Notes: generated from the letters alone by a model not told the origin. A stretch of 64,000 bases of DNA from Mucilaginibacter sp. (GCF_025359345.1 NZ_JANYGQ010000002.1:1-64000); one strand, 5' to 3'; shown: positions 44,122 through 52,838, counted from the stretch's first letter. Made by a program: numbers and translations.

Positions 44122-44276
44122 ATTCACGAATTTCACGAATTGTATCGAATTTCACGAATTGAGAAGATACGAATTTTACTATTTTAGCGAATTTTGACGG
44201 ATTGTTAGCTACAAAAGCCATTCATTTCTGTCAGTATCAATTCGTGAAATTCGTCTTAATTCGTGAAATTTGTGTC
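44122..44276. repeat. Word repeats with inverted arms (CACGAATTTCACGAATTG)
   Basis: TTCACGAATTTCACGAATTG on the left and AATTCGTGAAATTCGTC with AATTCGTGAAATTTGTG on the right. They fill the gap between pspA and the next gene and could fold into a long hairpin. Confidence 0.65.
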
Positions 44277-44280
44277 ATTA

Positions 44281-45012
44281 TTATCTCCTTCTTCCAAAAC
44301 CTCTGCTTCTTCCAAACCCGCTTCTGCCGGAGCTGCTGCTATGCCCGAACCCGCCGCTGCGTACCCGGCTCGAACTGCTGCGTGTACCAAACGACCGCTG
44401 TGACCTCACCGGGCTGCTTAAGCTGCTGCGGCTGCTCGCCCTTGATGACATCGACGAGGAACTTGTAGGCCTGAATGTGCTGTAAGTACGTGTGTGTACA
44501 TACGATGACGGGTAGTAACCGTAGTGATACATCGGCATGTAATAAGCGTGCGGACGCATCAGGTAACTCAGCAATAACATGTCACCGAAAGAAAACGATG
44601 AGTGATAATAATTGTTATACCCAACATAGTTCGGGTTGCCCTGTATGTTTAAATCTGCCGTGTTGTTGGTGTTGTCGGGGCTTACGTTAATGCTGGCAAC
44701 TGTTACAGATTCGGAATTGCTTACATCGTCTAAAACCTTCAGCTTATTGCCGTCGGCTTCCTGAACTTTTAGGTAGTCGATATTGCCGTCTTTATCAAGG
44801 TCGAGGTTGTTGATGCGGTTCGCCGGATCGTTAATGGCTTTTTCAAGCGTGGCCGGGTCGGTACTGGTTTTTACAAATTGCGCCAGCTTGTTTACATCGA
44901 ACCCTGCCGTGGTATTGTTTTCGATGGTTACATTGTTTTGCTGCGGGCGGTTTTGGTTGCACGCAGAGGCCATAAATACTAACAGGGTTAGCGCTATGAA
45001 TATTTTTTTCAT
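44281..45012 (-). CDS. Lipoprotein with an EF-hand-like segment and Ser/Arg/Gly-rich tail
   Basis: A 243-residue protein with lipobox FMASAC (Cys18). DLDKDGNIDYLKV at about 71-83 resembles an EF-hand loop. A Tyr/His-rich segment follows, and the last 70 residues are Ser/Arg/Phe/Gly-rich and probably disordered. I do not recognise the family by function. It may be associated with pspA, which lies downstream on the same strand. Confidence 0.65.
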   Translation of the reverse strand: MKKIFIALTLLVFMASACNQNRPQQNNVTIENNTTAGFDVNKLAQFVKTSTDPATLEKAINDPANRINNLDLDKDGNIDYLKVQEADGNKLKVLDDVSNSESVTVASINVSPDNTNNTADLNIQGNPNYVGYNNYYHSSFSFGDMLLLSYLMRPHAYYMPMYHYGYYPSSYVHTRTYSTFRPTSSSSMSSRASSRSSLSSPVRSQRSFGTRSSSSRVRSGGFGHSSSSGRSGFGRSRGFGRRR

Positions 45013-45352
45013 GATGATTTTAATGAGTTGTTTTTTGACCGGCTATAGCAGCATTGATCGTTGTTGTTTGTGCCGGTTGGCTGTTTTTTGTTTTAGTTAC
45101 CATATTTAGAGATAGGGATGTGGCAGGATGTTACAAAAATATAAAGAAATTTTTATTAGTCCGGAAAGTCGGAAAAGTCCGGAAGTTGAAAAAGAATTGG
45201 TTAAGGTGTTTGCTATAAATTAGTTAACTTACATTATGAAGACATTCATGCTGACAGCGGATTTATAGCCTGACTTTTCCCGGTTTTATATTGAATTGAG
45301 TTTTTATCGTTATCTTTATGTTAATAAAAAATGCTGTGTTATATTTGAGCTA
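45013..45352. promoter_or_regulatory. 340-bp divergent spacer with a promoter and word repeats
   Basis: TATATTTG at 45340-45347 fits the TAnnTTTG consensus and is only 5 bases before the small gene's ATG (likely near-leaderless). At 45155-45185 lies GTCCGGAAAGTCGGAAAAGTCCGG-type repeat. The rest shows no coding or RNA-gene signal. Confidence 0.45.
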
Positions 45353-45550
45353 ATGGAAAGAAAAATGGCTAAGGTGGTTAATCATGTTAAAGTGGAAGAA
45401 GAGGACCAAGCTGATTTGCTTTTTTGGCGGTCAAAAAGTACTACAGAACGATTGGCCGAAGTAACCCGGCTGAGAAAGAACTATTACACCTGGTTAAACG
45501 GTTTTTTCCCCGAAAAAATGGCCAGGGTTATCACCTCCCGACCCTTATGA
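45353..45550 (+). CDS. Small protein, first gene of a nucleotidyltransferase pair
   Basis: A 65-residue protein MERKMAKVVNHV... containing DQADLLFWRSKSTTERLAEVTRLRKNYY. The pattern 'D..YW.SK...ERL..V..LR..YY' is that of small partner proteins found ahead of AbiEii/DUF6036-like nucleotidyltransferases. It overlaps the next gene by ATGA. The ATG chosen follows a TAnnTTTG promoter by 5 bases; longer upstream starts would lie beyond it. Confidence 0.65.
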   Translation: MERKMAKVVNHVKVEEEDQADLLFWRSKSTTERLAEVTRLRKNYYTWLNGFFPEKMARVITSRPL

Positions 45551-45999
45551 TTTTTGAAAGGGATTTTATCGACTTTATTGAATTGCTTAACATTCACAGT
45601 GTTGAGTATATGGTTGTCGGTGCCCATGCCCTGGCTTTTCATGGACGGCCAAGACATACGGGTGACTTAGATATTTGGATTAAGCCAAGTGTTGAAAATG
45701 CTGACAAAATGGTTAATGTTCTCAAAGATTTTGGGTTTGAATCGTTACGGCTCACCAAAGAAGATTTCTTAAAAGAAAATTACGTCACCCAGTTAGGTCA
45801 TCCTCCTTTAAGGATAGATATTTTGAATGCGATATCGGGTGTTAATTTTGAAGAAGCCTATGCCGGCCGGATTATAGGCCATGAGGAAGATTTAACTATT
45901 TCGTTTATCAATATACACGATTTCATCGCTAATAAAATGGCTACAGGACGTGCGAAAGATTGGGGAGATATTGACTTGCTTAATAATAAATCAGAGTAG
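45547..45999 (+). CDS. Nucleotidyltransferase (AbiEii/DUF6036-like), possible toxin
   Basis: A 150-residue protein with VVGAHALAFHGRPRHTGDLDIWI (about 22-44): the GxHA and DLDIW motifs, with Asp39/Asp41 as likely metal ligands. This matches nucleotidyltransferases related to AbiEii-type toxins and to DUF6036. The frame extends upstream of this ATG, but only through the preceding gene; the ATGA overlap is a better start. The pair has a toxin-antitoxin layout, but toxicity is not shown. Confidence 0.75.
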   Translation: MIFERDFIDFIELLNIHSVEYMVVGAHALAFHGRPRHTGDLDIWIKPSVENADKMVNVLKDFGFESLRLTKEDFLKENYVTQLGHPPLRIDILNAISGVNFEEAYAGRIIGHEEDLTISFINIHDFIANKMATGRAKDWGDIDLLNNKSE

Positions 46000-46016
46000 A
46001 CAAAAAAACATTTGAA

Positions 46017-46772
46017 TTGAAAAAGATATATCTTTCGGCACTACTATTGGCGTACTGTTTCGCCGCAATGGCCCAGCAGCCAACCCGCACCATTTTTGCT
46101 TACGGTGGTAATTTTAACAGGCAGTTTATGCAATATGTTATTGCACTAACAAAAAAAGCAAACCCCAAAATATGTTTTCTGCCAACAGCCACCGGCGACA
46201 ATGCCAACTACATACTGGCATGGTATGGCGCATGCGAAGACCTGGTGATGCGGCCCTACGTACAACGCGCCTATGTGGCCTCATACACCGAGAAAAAAAC
46301 GTTTGAAGAAAACCTGCTCAGCATGGACGCCATTGTTGTTGGCGGCGGTAATACCTTAAACATGATGGCAATATGGAAAGCACAGGGTATTGACACCGTA
46401 TTACGGAAAGCCTATAATAAAGGCATCGTACTGGCCGGTGGCAGCGCCGGCTCGTTATGCTGGTTCCAGGGTGGCACAACAGACTCGCGGCCAAAAGATT
46501 TATCAATTGTGCAGGGATTGGGCTTTATACAAACCAGCCATTGTCCGCATTACCACAGCGAACCGCTGCGCAAGCCGCTTTATTTTGAAAACGTGCTGAA
46601 GGGCAAATTAAGCCCCGGTTATGCCATTGATGATATGGCCGGGATAGTTTTTGAAAACGAAAAGTATATTAAATCGGTAGCTGCGGATGATAAGAGCAAT
46701 ACTTATTATGTATCAGTTGTTGATGGTAAGGTGGATGAGAAGTTGTTGCCGGTGGTGGAGGTGATTAAATAG
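46017..46772 (+). CDS. Peptidase E family protein (S51), secreted
   Basis: A 251-residue protein: signal peptide MKKIYLSALLLAYCFAAMAQ, then a peptidase E fold with VVGGGNTLNM (about 107-116) and nucleophile Ser143 in AGGSAGS, plus SHCPHYHSE with candidate His residues. Peptidase E cleaves N-terminal Asp-X dipeptides; the exported version may act on periplasmic peptides or cyanophycin-like substrates. The start codon is TTG, 17 bases after the previous stop. Confidence 0.82.
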   Translation: MKKIYLSALLLAYCFAAMAQQPTRTIFAYGGNFNRQFMQYVIALTKKANPKICFLPTATGDNANYILAWYGACEDLVMRPYVQRAYVASYTEKKTFEENLLSMDAIVVGGGNTLNMMAIWKAQGIDTVLRKAYNKGIVLAGGSAGSLCWFQGGTTDSRPKDLSIVQGLGFIQTSHCPHYHSEPLRKPLYFENVLKGKLSPGYAIDDMAGIVFENEKYIKSVAADDKSNTYYVSVVDGKVDEKLLPVVEVIK

Positions 46773-46805
46773 AGATCAGTTGATTAGAGACTGGAGATTA
46801 GGGTA
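46773..46805. repeat. Word repeat (GATTAGAGACTGGAGATTAG) at a convergent junction
   Basis: AGATCAGTTGATTAGAGACT-type words between peptidase E and the ankyrin gene. Confidence 0.5.
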
Positions 46806-46815
46806 AATCTTTTGC

Positions 46816-47313
46816 CTAAGAAATGATATCCTCTAAATTTTTATAGCCAGCGATTTGTACAATATCTTTAGGGCTCTTATCTACGTTGTTTTTGTGATGG
46901 ATATCAGCCCCATATTTTAAAAACAATTTAATTAACTCTCTTCTCTCGTTTCGGCCTTTATCGTTGAATGTGGCAGTCCAAAGCGGTTGATTTCCGTACT
47001 TATCTTTTATCGACAAATCGGCACCATGAAGCAGTAATAATTCGGCCAACCTGAGATTATTATAAATCGCGGCACAGTGTAAACTGGTTACCCCTTCATT
47101 GTTTTGGAGATTTAAATCTATCCCACCGTCAATAAGGGTTTTCGCCATGTCAGGTAAATTTTTAACCATTGCAGTGTGAATTGCCGAATAGCCGAATTTA
47201 TCCTTCTTGTTTATATCAATCCCATTATTGATCAGTTCCTGGACTTTCGTCACCTCATTCTTTTCTACTAAATCAAAAAAATCGTCAATGTTTGTCATTA
47301 GGCTCTTGGACAT
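46816..47313 (-). CDS. Ankyrin repeat protein
   Basis: A 165-residue protein with about four ankyrin repeats: EVTKVQELINNGIDINKKDKFGYSAIHTA, LPDMAKTLIDGGIDLNLQNNEGVTSLHCA, LRLAELLLLHGADLSIKDKYGNQPLWTA, then RRELIKLFLKYGADIHHKNNVDKSPKDI. There is no signal peptide, so it is a cytosolic binding protein of unknown partner. The start may be the ATG at 47298 instead. Confidence 0.82.
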   Translation of the reverse strand: MSKSLMTNIDDFFDLVEKNEVTKVQELINNGIDINKKDKFGYSAIHTAMVKNLPDMAKTLIDGGIDLNLQNNEGVTSLHCAAIYNNLRLAELLLLHGADLSIKDKYGNQPLWTATFNDKGRNERRELIKLFLKYGADIHHKNNVDKSPKDIVQIAGYKNLEDIIS

Positions 47314-47407
47314 TTATTAAAAACTCAATTCAATAAATTTACAGAATAAACTAATACGAATTTTCTTTTCTTATTCCGTCAAATCCGTAAAATCCATTAA
47401 TCCCGGT

Positions 47408-47415
47408 TATCTTTG
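47408..47415 (+). promoter_or_regulatory. TAnnTTTG promoter of the lpxK operon
   Basis: TATCTTTG, 9 bases before the ATG at 47425, so the leader would be only a few bases. The GTCAAATCCGTAAAATCC words just before it show no clear -33 element. Confidence 0.6.
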
Positions 47416-47424
47416 CACCCAACT

Positions 47425-48537
47425 ATGAAATACCTGCGCTGGCTGTTGCTGCCTTTTTCATTACTGTACGGACTGGTTGTTATTATGCGCAACTGGTTTT
47501 ACGATGCGGGATTGTTTAAAAGCTACAAGTTTACAAAACCCATCATATCCGTTGGCAACCTGGAGGTTGGCGGCGCAGGCAAAAGCCCAATGACGGAGTA
47601 TCTTATCCGCCTTTTAAAACCAGAATATAAACTGGCAACCTTAAGCCGTGGATACGGGCGCGAAACTAAAGGATATTTAATCGCAGAGAACCAAGAATCA
47701 AGAGTCAAGAATCAAGAAGAAAAAAAAGACTTAAGACTTTCTCAAAAAATCGGCGACGAACCAGCCCAGTTTCATCAAAAGTTCTCGGATATTACAGTTG
47801 CAGTTTGCGAGGATAGGGTAGCGGGTTTAATTAAATTACTCCCACATCACGATTTAATTTTAATGGATGATGCCTACCAGCATCGCGCGGTTACGCCGGG
47901 GTTAAGCATCCTATTGTTTGACTACAGCCGCATTAACCAGCCGCACTTTTTATTGCCGGCCGGTAACATGCGCGAACCGTTCAGCGGGCGGTGGCGGGCG
48001 CAGGTTATTATCATATCCAAATGCCCCACTTCGCTTACACATGATGAGCAGGTTGTCCTTGCTTACAAGATAGAACCGTTGCCATACCAGCAATTGTTTT
48101 TTACATCGATAGCTTACCAGGGGTTGCATGATTTGGATGGAAATGTGGTGGATATAACTGTCGGTAAGGATACAACTGTGTTTTTACTAACAGGGATTGC
48201 CAACCCGCAGCCACTGTTGCAATATTTATGTAACAGTACCCCGAATATTATCCACCATAATTATCCCGATCATCACCCGTTTACCTTAAAAAATATTGCT
48301 AAACTTGCCGCTGAATACGCTGCCCATCCGTCGCAAAAAAAAATAATTATTACAACAGAAAAGGATGCACAGCGTTTAGAAGAATCGTGGTTAAAACAGG
48401 GCGGGCAACAAGATGAAAAACTGCCTGTTTTTGTAATGCCGATACAGGTTGAGTTTTTGAACAACAGCGGCAGCCAATTTGATAAAATTGTTTTAGATTA
48501 TGTTAGAGAGCATACAACGGACCACAGCATACATTAA
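47425..48537 (+). CDS. lpxK: Tetraacyldisaccharide 4'-kinase
   Basis: A 370-residue enzyme of lipid A synthesis that phosphorylates the disaccharide 4'-position at the inner membrane. It has an N-terminal membrane helix (about 5-22), the P-loop VGGAGKSP (48-55), LSRGYGR, IGDEPAQF and a C-terminal IITTEKDAQRL. Between GYLIA and IGDEP lies ENQESRVKNQEEKKDLRL (88-105), a translated word repeat that lengthens the usual loop. I prefer the ATG to an upstream TTG, which lies inside the promoter. The 3' end overlaps punA by 38 bases. Confidence 0.93.
   Translation: MKYLRWLLLPFSLLYGLVVIMRNWFYDAGLFKSYKFTKPIISVGNLEVGGAGKSPMTEYLIRLLKPEYKLATLSRGYGRETKGYLIAENQESRVKNQEEKKDLRLSQKIGDEPAQFHQKFSDITVAVCEDRVAGLIKLLPHHDLILMDDAYQHRAVTPGLSILLFDYSRINQPHFLLPAGNMREPFSGRWRAQVIIISKCPTSLTHDEQVVLAYKIEPLPYQQLFFTSIAYQGLHDLDGNVVDITVGKDTTVFLLTGIANPQPLLQYLCNSTPNIIHHNYPDHHPFTLKNIAKLAAEYAAHPSQKKIIITTEKDAQRLEESWLKQGGQQDEKLPVFVMPIQVEFLNNSGSQFDKIVLDYVREHTTDHSIH
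47685..47740. repeat. In-frame word repeat within lpxK
   Basis: GAGAACCAAGAATCAAGAGT and further TCAAGAATCAAGAAG words. The same words form the intergenic repeats at 19299-19376 and 55298-55409. Confidence 0.75.
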
Positions 48538-49321
48538 AAGCCGCATAGGCGAATTTGAACCCGAAGTGGGTATAATTTTAGGTACCGGCCTGGGCGCCCT
48601 GGTTAACGAAATTGAGGTTGAAAAACAGCTGATGTATTCAAACATCCCTGATTTTCCGATCTCGACCCTGGAGTTTCATAGCGGCAAGCTGATATTCGGC
48701 AAGTTAAACGGGGTAAAAGTAGTTGCTATGCAGGGTAGGCTTCATTATTACGAAGGCTATAACATGCAGCAAATTACCTTCCCGGTTAGGGTAATGAAGA
48801 TGCTGGGCATAAAAACACTATTTGTATCGAACGCCAGCGGCTCATTAAACCCGGACTTTAAAAAGGGCGACCTGATGGTGATTGAGGACCATATAAACCT
48901 GCAGCCCCATAACCCGCTTACCGGCCGCAACGAGGAAGAACTCGGCCCCCGGTTCCCGGACATGAGCGAACCCTATCAGCACGAATTAATTGATAAAGCA
49001 TTAAATATTGCAAAAGCAAACAATATTACCTGCCACAAGGGAGTTTACGTTGGGGTTACAGGCCCTAACCTTGAAACAAAAGCCGAGTATAAGTACTTAC
49101 GTATAATAGGTGGCGATGCTGTTGGGATGAGCACTGTACCCGAGGTGATTGTGGCAAGGCATGCGGGATTAACAGTGTTTGCCATTTCGGTATTAACCGA
49201 TGAAGGTTTTCCTGAAGTATTAAAGCCGGTATCGCTGGAAGAAATACTGGCCGTTGCACACGTAGCCGAACCAAAAATGACATTGATACTTAAAGAATTG
49301 ATAGCCGGTTTTAATGCCTGA
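48500..49321 (+). CDS. punA: Purine nucleoside phosphorylase
   Basis: A 273-residue trimeric-type PNP. It shows GIILGTGLGALVNE (phosphate-binding Gly-rich loop), GRLHYYEGY, a central ASGSLNPDFKKGDLMVIEDHIN and the substrate-binding VGVTGPNLETKAEYKYLR...VGMSTVPEVIVA. It splits purine nucleosides to base and ribose 1-phosphate in the cytosol for salvage. The long overlap with lpxK suggests coupled translation; the porin gene follows with an 8-base overlap. Confidence 0.93.
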   Translation: MLESIQRTTAYIKSRIGEFEPEVGIILGTGLGALVNEIEVEKQLMYSNIPDFPISTLEFHSGKLIFGKLNGVKVVAMQGRLHYYEGYNMQQITFPVRVMKMLGIKTLFVSNASGSLNPDFKKGDLMVIEDHINLQPHNPLTGRNEEELGPRFPDMSEPYQHELIDKALNIAKANNITCHKGVYVGVTGPNLETKAEYKYLRIIGGDAVGMSTVPEVIVARHAGLTVFAISVLTDEGFPEVLKPVSLEEILAVAHVAEPKMTLILKELIAGFNA

Positions 49322-51422
49322 TAAACTGAAATACATCTTATTATTACTTATCTGCGTTTGTACGCAGGCTGCTTTTGCGCAAATACGGCGCGGTAACCAA
49401 AATTACCCAGGTCAGCAGCAGAGCGACGGGCAGACAAATTTGCGCGATACCAGTACCCGGGGCGGCAAAATACTGACCACCGACCAGCAACTCGATTCAC
49501 TGCGGAAAAAGCAAGAGAGAAAAAAAGACAGCGTTGTTTTTAACTCGAATTTCATCAGGGTTACCAGCGAGCGTTTTTTGCGTGATAGCACGGTATTATT
49601 TGCTTTGGATACCGCGTTGTATAACTATGAAAATTACAGCCCGCTTTTACAGCCGCGTTCGCCGAAAATAAGCCTGGGTAATACTGGGTTGTCGGCACGC
49701 AGCTTATTGTTTGAGCCATCGCGTACTATTGGCTTTGAGACTGGCCTGCACGAGCTCGATCCTTACATGCTGCGGCCCGAAAATATAAATTATTACCGGG
49801 CCCGGGTAGCCTACACACAGCTGTACCTGGTTGGCTACACAGGGGTTAAAGAGCAGATATTTAAAATATTGCACACGCAAAACGTTAACCCGCAACTCAA
49901 CGTCGGTTTCAATTTAAATTTTACAGGCTCGAGGGGGTATTACGCCTACAGCAACGTTTTGGCGCAAAATGTAAGCGATGTTAATGCGGCGGCATTTGTC
50001 TGGTACGAATCGAAAAGCAAACGGTATAACCTGTTATCAAACTTAATTTATAATAACCTTAAGGCGCCTGTAACCGGTTCGATATTAAACGATTCTATTT
50101 TTGTAACCGGGTCAATCGATAAAAGCTCCGAACCTGTGCGACTGCAGTCCGCATTTGAAAACTGGAAAGGCGGCTCATTTTATTTAAAACAGTTTTACTA
50201 CATAGGGCATATCGATAGCGTAAGCACCGGCAAAGGCAAAGCATCGATATTGCCGACGCAGCGCGTGGCATTTACTTTCAGGTACGATGCGACGAAATAT
50301 GAGTTTTTGCAAAATGGAGCTGATCAGTATAATGTGTTTCCCGATTATTACTATGGCTCCAACCGATCGCGCGACTCACTTTCTGTCACACACCTGCAGA
50401 ACGATTTTTCGTATAGTTTTTACCTCCGCAGCAAGAGCGAAAAGGCAGTTAAAAACGAGCTGAAGCTTGACGTAGGGCTTACCCAGGATATTTTTAGCTA
50501 CGGCCAGTTTGTAAGCGATACCACATTAAACCAATACGGGGCAAAAGTTGTGTTGCCTAACCGTGTACAAAAAAATTCTTTCCAGGACCTGACGGCGAAG
50601 GGAAAGTTAAGCTATAAACTGAGCGACAGGGCATTCCTGGAGGCCAACGTTCAACAAGTTTTCCAGGGCCGCGATTTCGGCGACTTTTTGTATGATGCCA
50701 AAGTAACACTTGCCGGTAATAATAAGGCCGGCAAAATAATTTTGGAAGGATACTCCCAAAGCAGTTCGGCGCCGCTGGTCTACACCAGTTGGATATCCAA
50801 TCACTTTATTTTTCATAACAAATTCAGCAATCAAAAAACCAACAGCGTGTCGTTTAACTACGTAAACGCTCCGCTCAAGTTCGATTTCAAGGCTGAGTAC
50901 TTTTTAATATCCGACTACCTGTATTTTACCGCTCAAAACAATGGCATCGATGCCCATCCGGCGCAGCTGAACAGTTCTATCAATATGATAAAGTTAAGCG
51001 TCGGCAAAAGTATTGCCTGGCGTCGCTGGCATTTTGATACCTATTTGGTTTACCAAAAAACCGATTACGAGAAAACGCTGCGCACACCGCAGTTTTATAA
51101 CTACACCAGCATTTATTATAAGGCCCTTTTATTTAAGGTGCTGTACTCAAACATCGGTATGGATGTACGGTATAATACATCGTACACAGCACCCTCATAC
51201 GCACCTGGCCTTGGCCAGTTTTACAACGGGGCAAACGTCAGTTTTTCATCGTACCCGGTAGCGACCATATTTTTGAAAGCCACCCTGCAGCGCACCAACT
51301 TGTTTGTAATGTACGATTACGCCAACCAGGGTCTGTTCAGCAAAGGCTACTACACCGTAAACCGTTACCCGCAGCAGGACCATATGCTGAAGATTGGGAT
51401 ATCGTGGGCGTTTTATAACTAG
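49314..51422 (+). CDS. Putative outer-membrane porin (Porin_10 / DUF4289 type)
   Basis: A 702-residue protein with a signal peptide ending AAFAQ (about 23), a Gln/Arg-rich linker and then a long barrel with many alternating Tyr/Asn/Ser strands, ending DHMLKIGISWAFYN. It matches the Bacteroidota 'putative porin' group that follows lpxK-punA in relatives. The terminal aromatic residue is typical. What it transports is unknown. Confidence 0.8.
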   Translation: MPDKLKYILLLLICVCTQAAFAQIRRGNQNYPGQQQSDGQTNLRDTSTRGGKILTTDQQLDSLRKKQERKKDSVVFNSNFIRVTSERFLRDSTVLFALDTALYNYENYSPLLQPRSPKISLGNTGLSARSLLFEPSRTIGFETGLHELDPYMLRPENINYYRARVAYTQLYLVGYTGVKEQIFKILHTQNVNPQLNVGFNLNFTGSRGYYAYSNVLAQNVSDVNAAAFVWYESKSKRYNLLSNLIYNNLKAPVTGSILNDSIFVTGSIDKSSEPVRLQSAFENWKGGSFYLKQFYYIGHIDSVSTGKGKASILPTQRVAFTFRYDATKYEFLQNGADQYNVFPDYYYGSNRSRDSLSVTHLQNDFSYSFYLRSKSEKAVKNELKLDVGLTQDIFSYGQFVSDTTLNQYGAKVVLPNRVQKNSFQDLTAKGKLSYKLSDRAFLEANVQQVFQGRDFGDFLYDAKVTLAGNNKAGKIILEGYSQSSSAPLVYTSWISNHFIFHNKFSNQKTNSVSFNYVNAPLKFDFKAEYFLISDYLYFTAQNNGIDAHPAQLNSSINMIKLSVGKSIAWRRWHFDTYLVYQKTDYEKTLRTPQFYNYTSIYYKALLFKVLYSNIGMDVRYNTSYTAPSYAPGLGQFYNGANVSFSSYPVATIFLKATLQRTNLFVMYDYANQGLFSKGYYTVNRYPQQDHMLKIGISWAFYN

Positions 51423-51545
51423 AGATTAGAGGTTAGTTAATTAGAGATTAGTTGAAAAAAAGGCTTAGTCAGTTAGAGAAAAGAATAACCGGCAGCAATT
51501 AATCGCCGCGAGGTAACTAATCTCTAATTAACTAATCACTAATCA
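51423..51545. repeat. Inverted word repeats (TAGAGATTAGTTGAA) at a convergent junction
   Basis: GAGATTAGAGGTTAGTTAATT on the left, CTAATCTCTAATTAACTAAT on the right. It fills the space between the porin and the next gene and overlaps the latter's stop codon. Confidence 0.65.
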
Positions 51546-52838
51546 CGTCTTCTGCTTCTTCTTCTTGGCAGCCGGGAACAGTACATTATTTAAAATAAGC
51601 CTGTAGCCGGGCGAGTTGGGGTGCAGCTTAAGGTCGGTTGGCGGATCGCCTACTATGTGTTGATAATCTTCAGGGTCGTGGCCGCCGTAAAATGTCCATT
51701 GGCCTTTGCCGTATTCACCATGTATGTAGCGGGCCTCGTTATTGCTTTTCATTTCGCCCATAATGGTTACGCCGGGCTTCAGGTAGTTCTTGTTGAAAGC
51801 GGTGGTAAGGCCCATAAAGCCTTTTATCACTTTGTCGTGGTTTTGGGTAAGCATGCTTGGCACCACATCCCATTTGGCCGAAAAATCGAACAAGGTAAAA
51901 AAGTCCCTTGTGCGCTCTACCTGCCGGGTCGAGGTAACATCGATATTGCTAAACTGGTGCGACATCGGGTTCATATCCAGCGTGAAGTTTTTAAACGCAA
52001 AAGTTTGACTAAAATCCAATTTTGATTGTGCTGCGGGGTCGGCACCATCGCCGTCAAACATTTGTTCGCATATATCGGTATTGGCCGACGCCAGGGCGAT
52101 GTCAAACGTATCGGTACCCGAGCACATGGCAAAAAGGAAGCCTCCGCCGGCACAAAAATCGCGGATATGCTCGGCAACAGCCAGTTTCATTTGCGATACC
52201 TTTTTGAAGCCCAGTTTATGTGCAGTTTGTTCCTGTATGCGTATATCGTCGTTATACCATTGCTCGTACCTGAAAGCGCCGTAAAACTTACTGTATTGCC
52301 CGGTAAAGTCCTCGTGGTGCAGGTGCAGCCAGTCGTACTTGGGTAAATCGCCTTTAATTACTTCTTCGTCATAGACAACATCGTAAGGTATCTCGGCGTA
52401 TTTTAATACCAGCGTAACGGCATCATCCCAGGGTAGTTTGTTTTTTGGCGAATACACTGCCATTTTAGGCGCTTTCTCCAGTTTAACCACATCCATATTT
52501 ACGGATGGATCGCTCACTTCGGTTAATATCTGGTCCGCTTTTGCATCTGCTAAAACCTGGTAACTTACACCGCGTATTTTACATTCGTCCTCAATCTTTT
52601 TATCATACTTCATCATAAAGCTGCCGCCACGGTAGTTAAGCAACCAGTCGATTTCCTCGCCGTTTTTAAGCGTCCAGAAAGCGATGCCGTACGATTTTAA
52701 GTGGTCCTTTTGTTCCTCATCCATCGGGATTAGGATAGAGGCAGCCCGTGTGAGGATTGGTAAAAGGGTTAAAGCTAAAAGCAGAAAGGTGAAAGCTGAA
52801 AGGCGAAAGGAAAAAGGGGAGGAGATTTGTCTACGCAT
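51543..52838 (-). CDS. Secreted protein of unknown function (often labelled 'asparagine synthetase B')
   Basis: A 431-residue protein. The N-terminus MRRQISSPFSFRLSAFTFLLLALTLLPILTRA works as a signal peptide but is a translated word repeat. The body opens with ASILIPMDEEQKDHLKSYGIAFWTLKNGEEIDWLLNYRGG. A later GGGFLFAMCSGTDTFD has a Cys in a glycine-flanked turn like the nucleophile elbow of class I glutamine-amidotransferase-like proteins. I recall that databases label such Bacteroidota proteins asparagine synthetase B, but none of that enzyme's motifs is visible. I chose ATG over a GTG 12 bases upstream. Confidence 0.6.
   Translation of the reverse strand: MRRQISSPFSFRLSAFTFLLLALTLLPILTRAASILIPMDEEQKDHLKSYGIAFWTLKNGEEIDWLLNYRGGSFMMKYDKKIEDECKIRGVSYQVLADAKADQILTEVSDPSVNMDVVKLEKAPKMAVYSPKNKLPWDDAVTLVLKYAEIPYDVVYDEEVIKGDLPKYDWLHLHHEDFTGQYSKFYGAFRYEQWYNDDIRIQEQTAHKLGFKKVSQMKLAVAEHIRDFCAGGGFLFAMCSGTDTFDIALASANTDICEQMFDGDGADPAAQSKLDFSQTFAFKNFTLDMNPMSHQFSNIDVTSTRQVERTRDFFTLFDFSAKWDVVPSMLTQNHDKVIKGFMGLTTAFNKNYLKPGVTIMGEMKSNNEARYIHGEYGKGQWTFYGGHDPEDYQHIVGDPPTDLKLHPNSPGYRLILNNVLFPAAKKKKQKT
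52762..52822. repeat. Word repeat (AAAGCTGAAAGGCGAAAGG) encoding a signal peptide
   Basis: Units like GAAAGGTGAAAGCTGAAAGG. On the minus strand they read as PFSFRLSAFTFLLLALTLLP, the hydrophobic core of the secretion signal. Confidence 0.7.

Noticed and set aside
45424..45546. Extended N-terminus of the 45.5-46.0 kb nucleotidyltransferase
   Set aside because: It only overlaps the small upstream gene in another frame; the ATGA overlap marks the real start.
47413..47424. TTG start for lpxK (MHPT extension)
   Set aside because: It falls inside the TATCTTTG promoter element; the ATG at 47425 gives the usual N-terminus.
51543..52838. Asparagine synthetase B as the function
   Set aside because: No N-terminal catalytic Cys, no SGGxDS ATP loop; the label does not fit what is visible.
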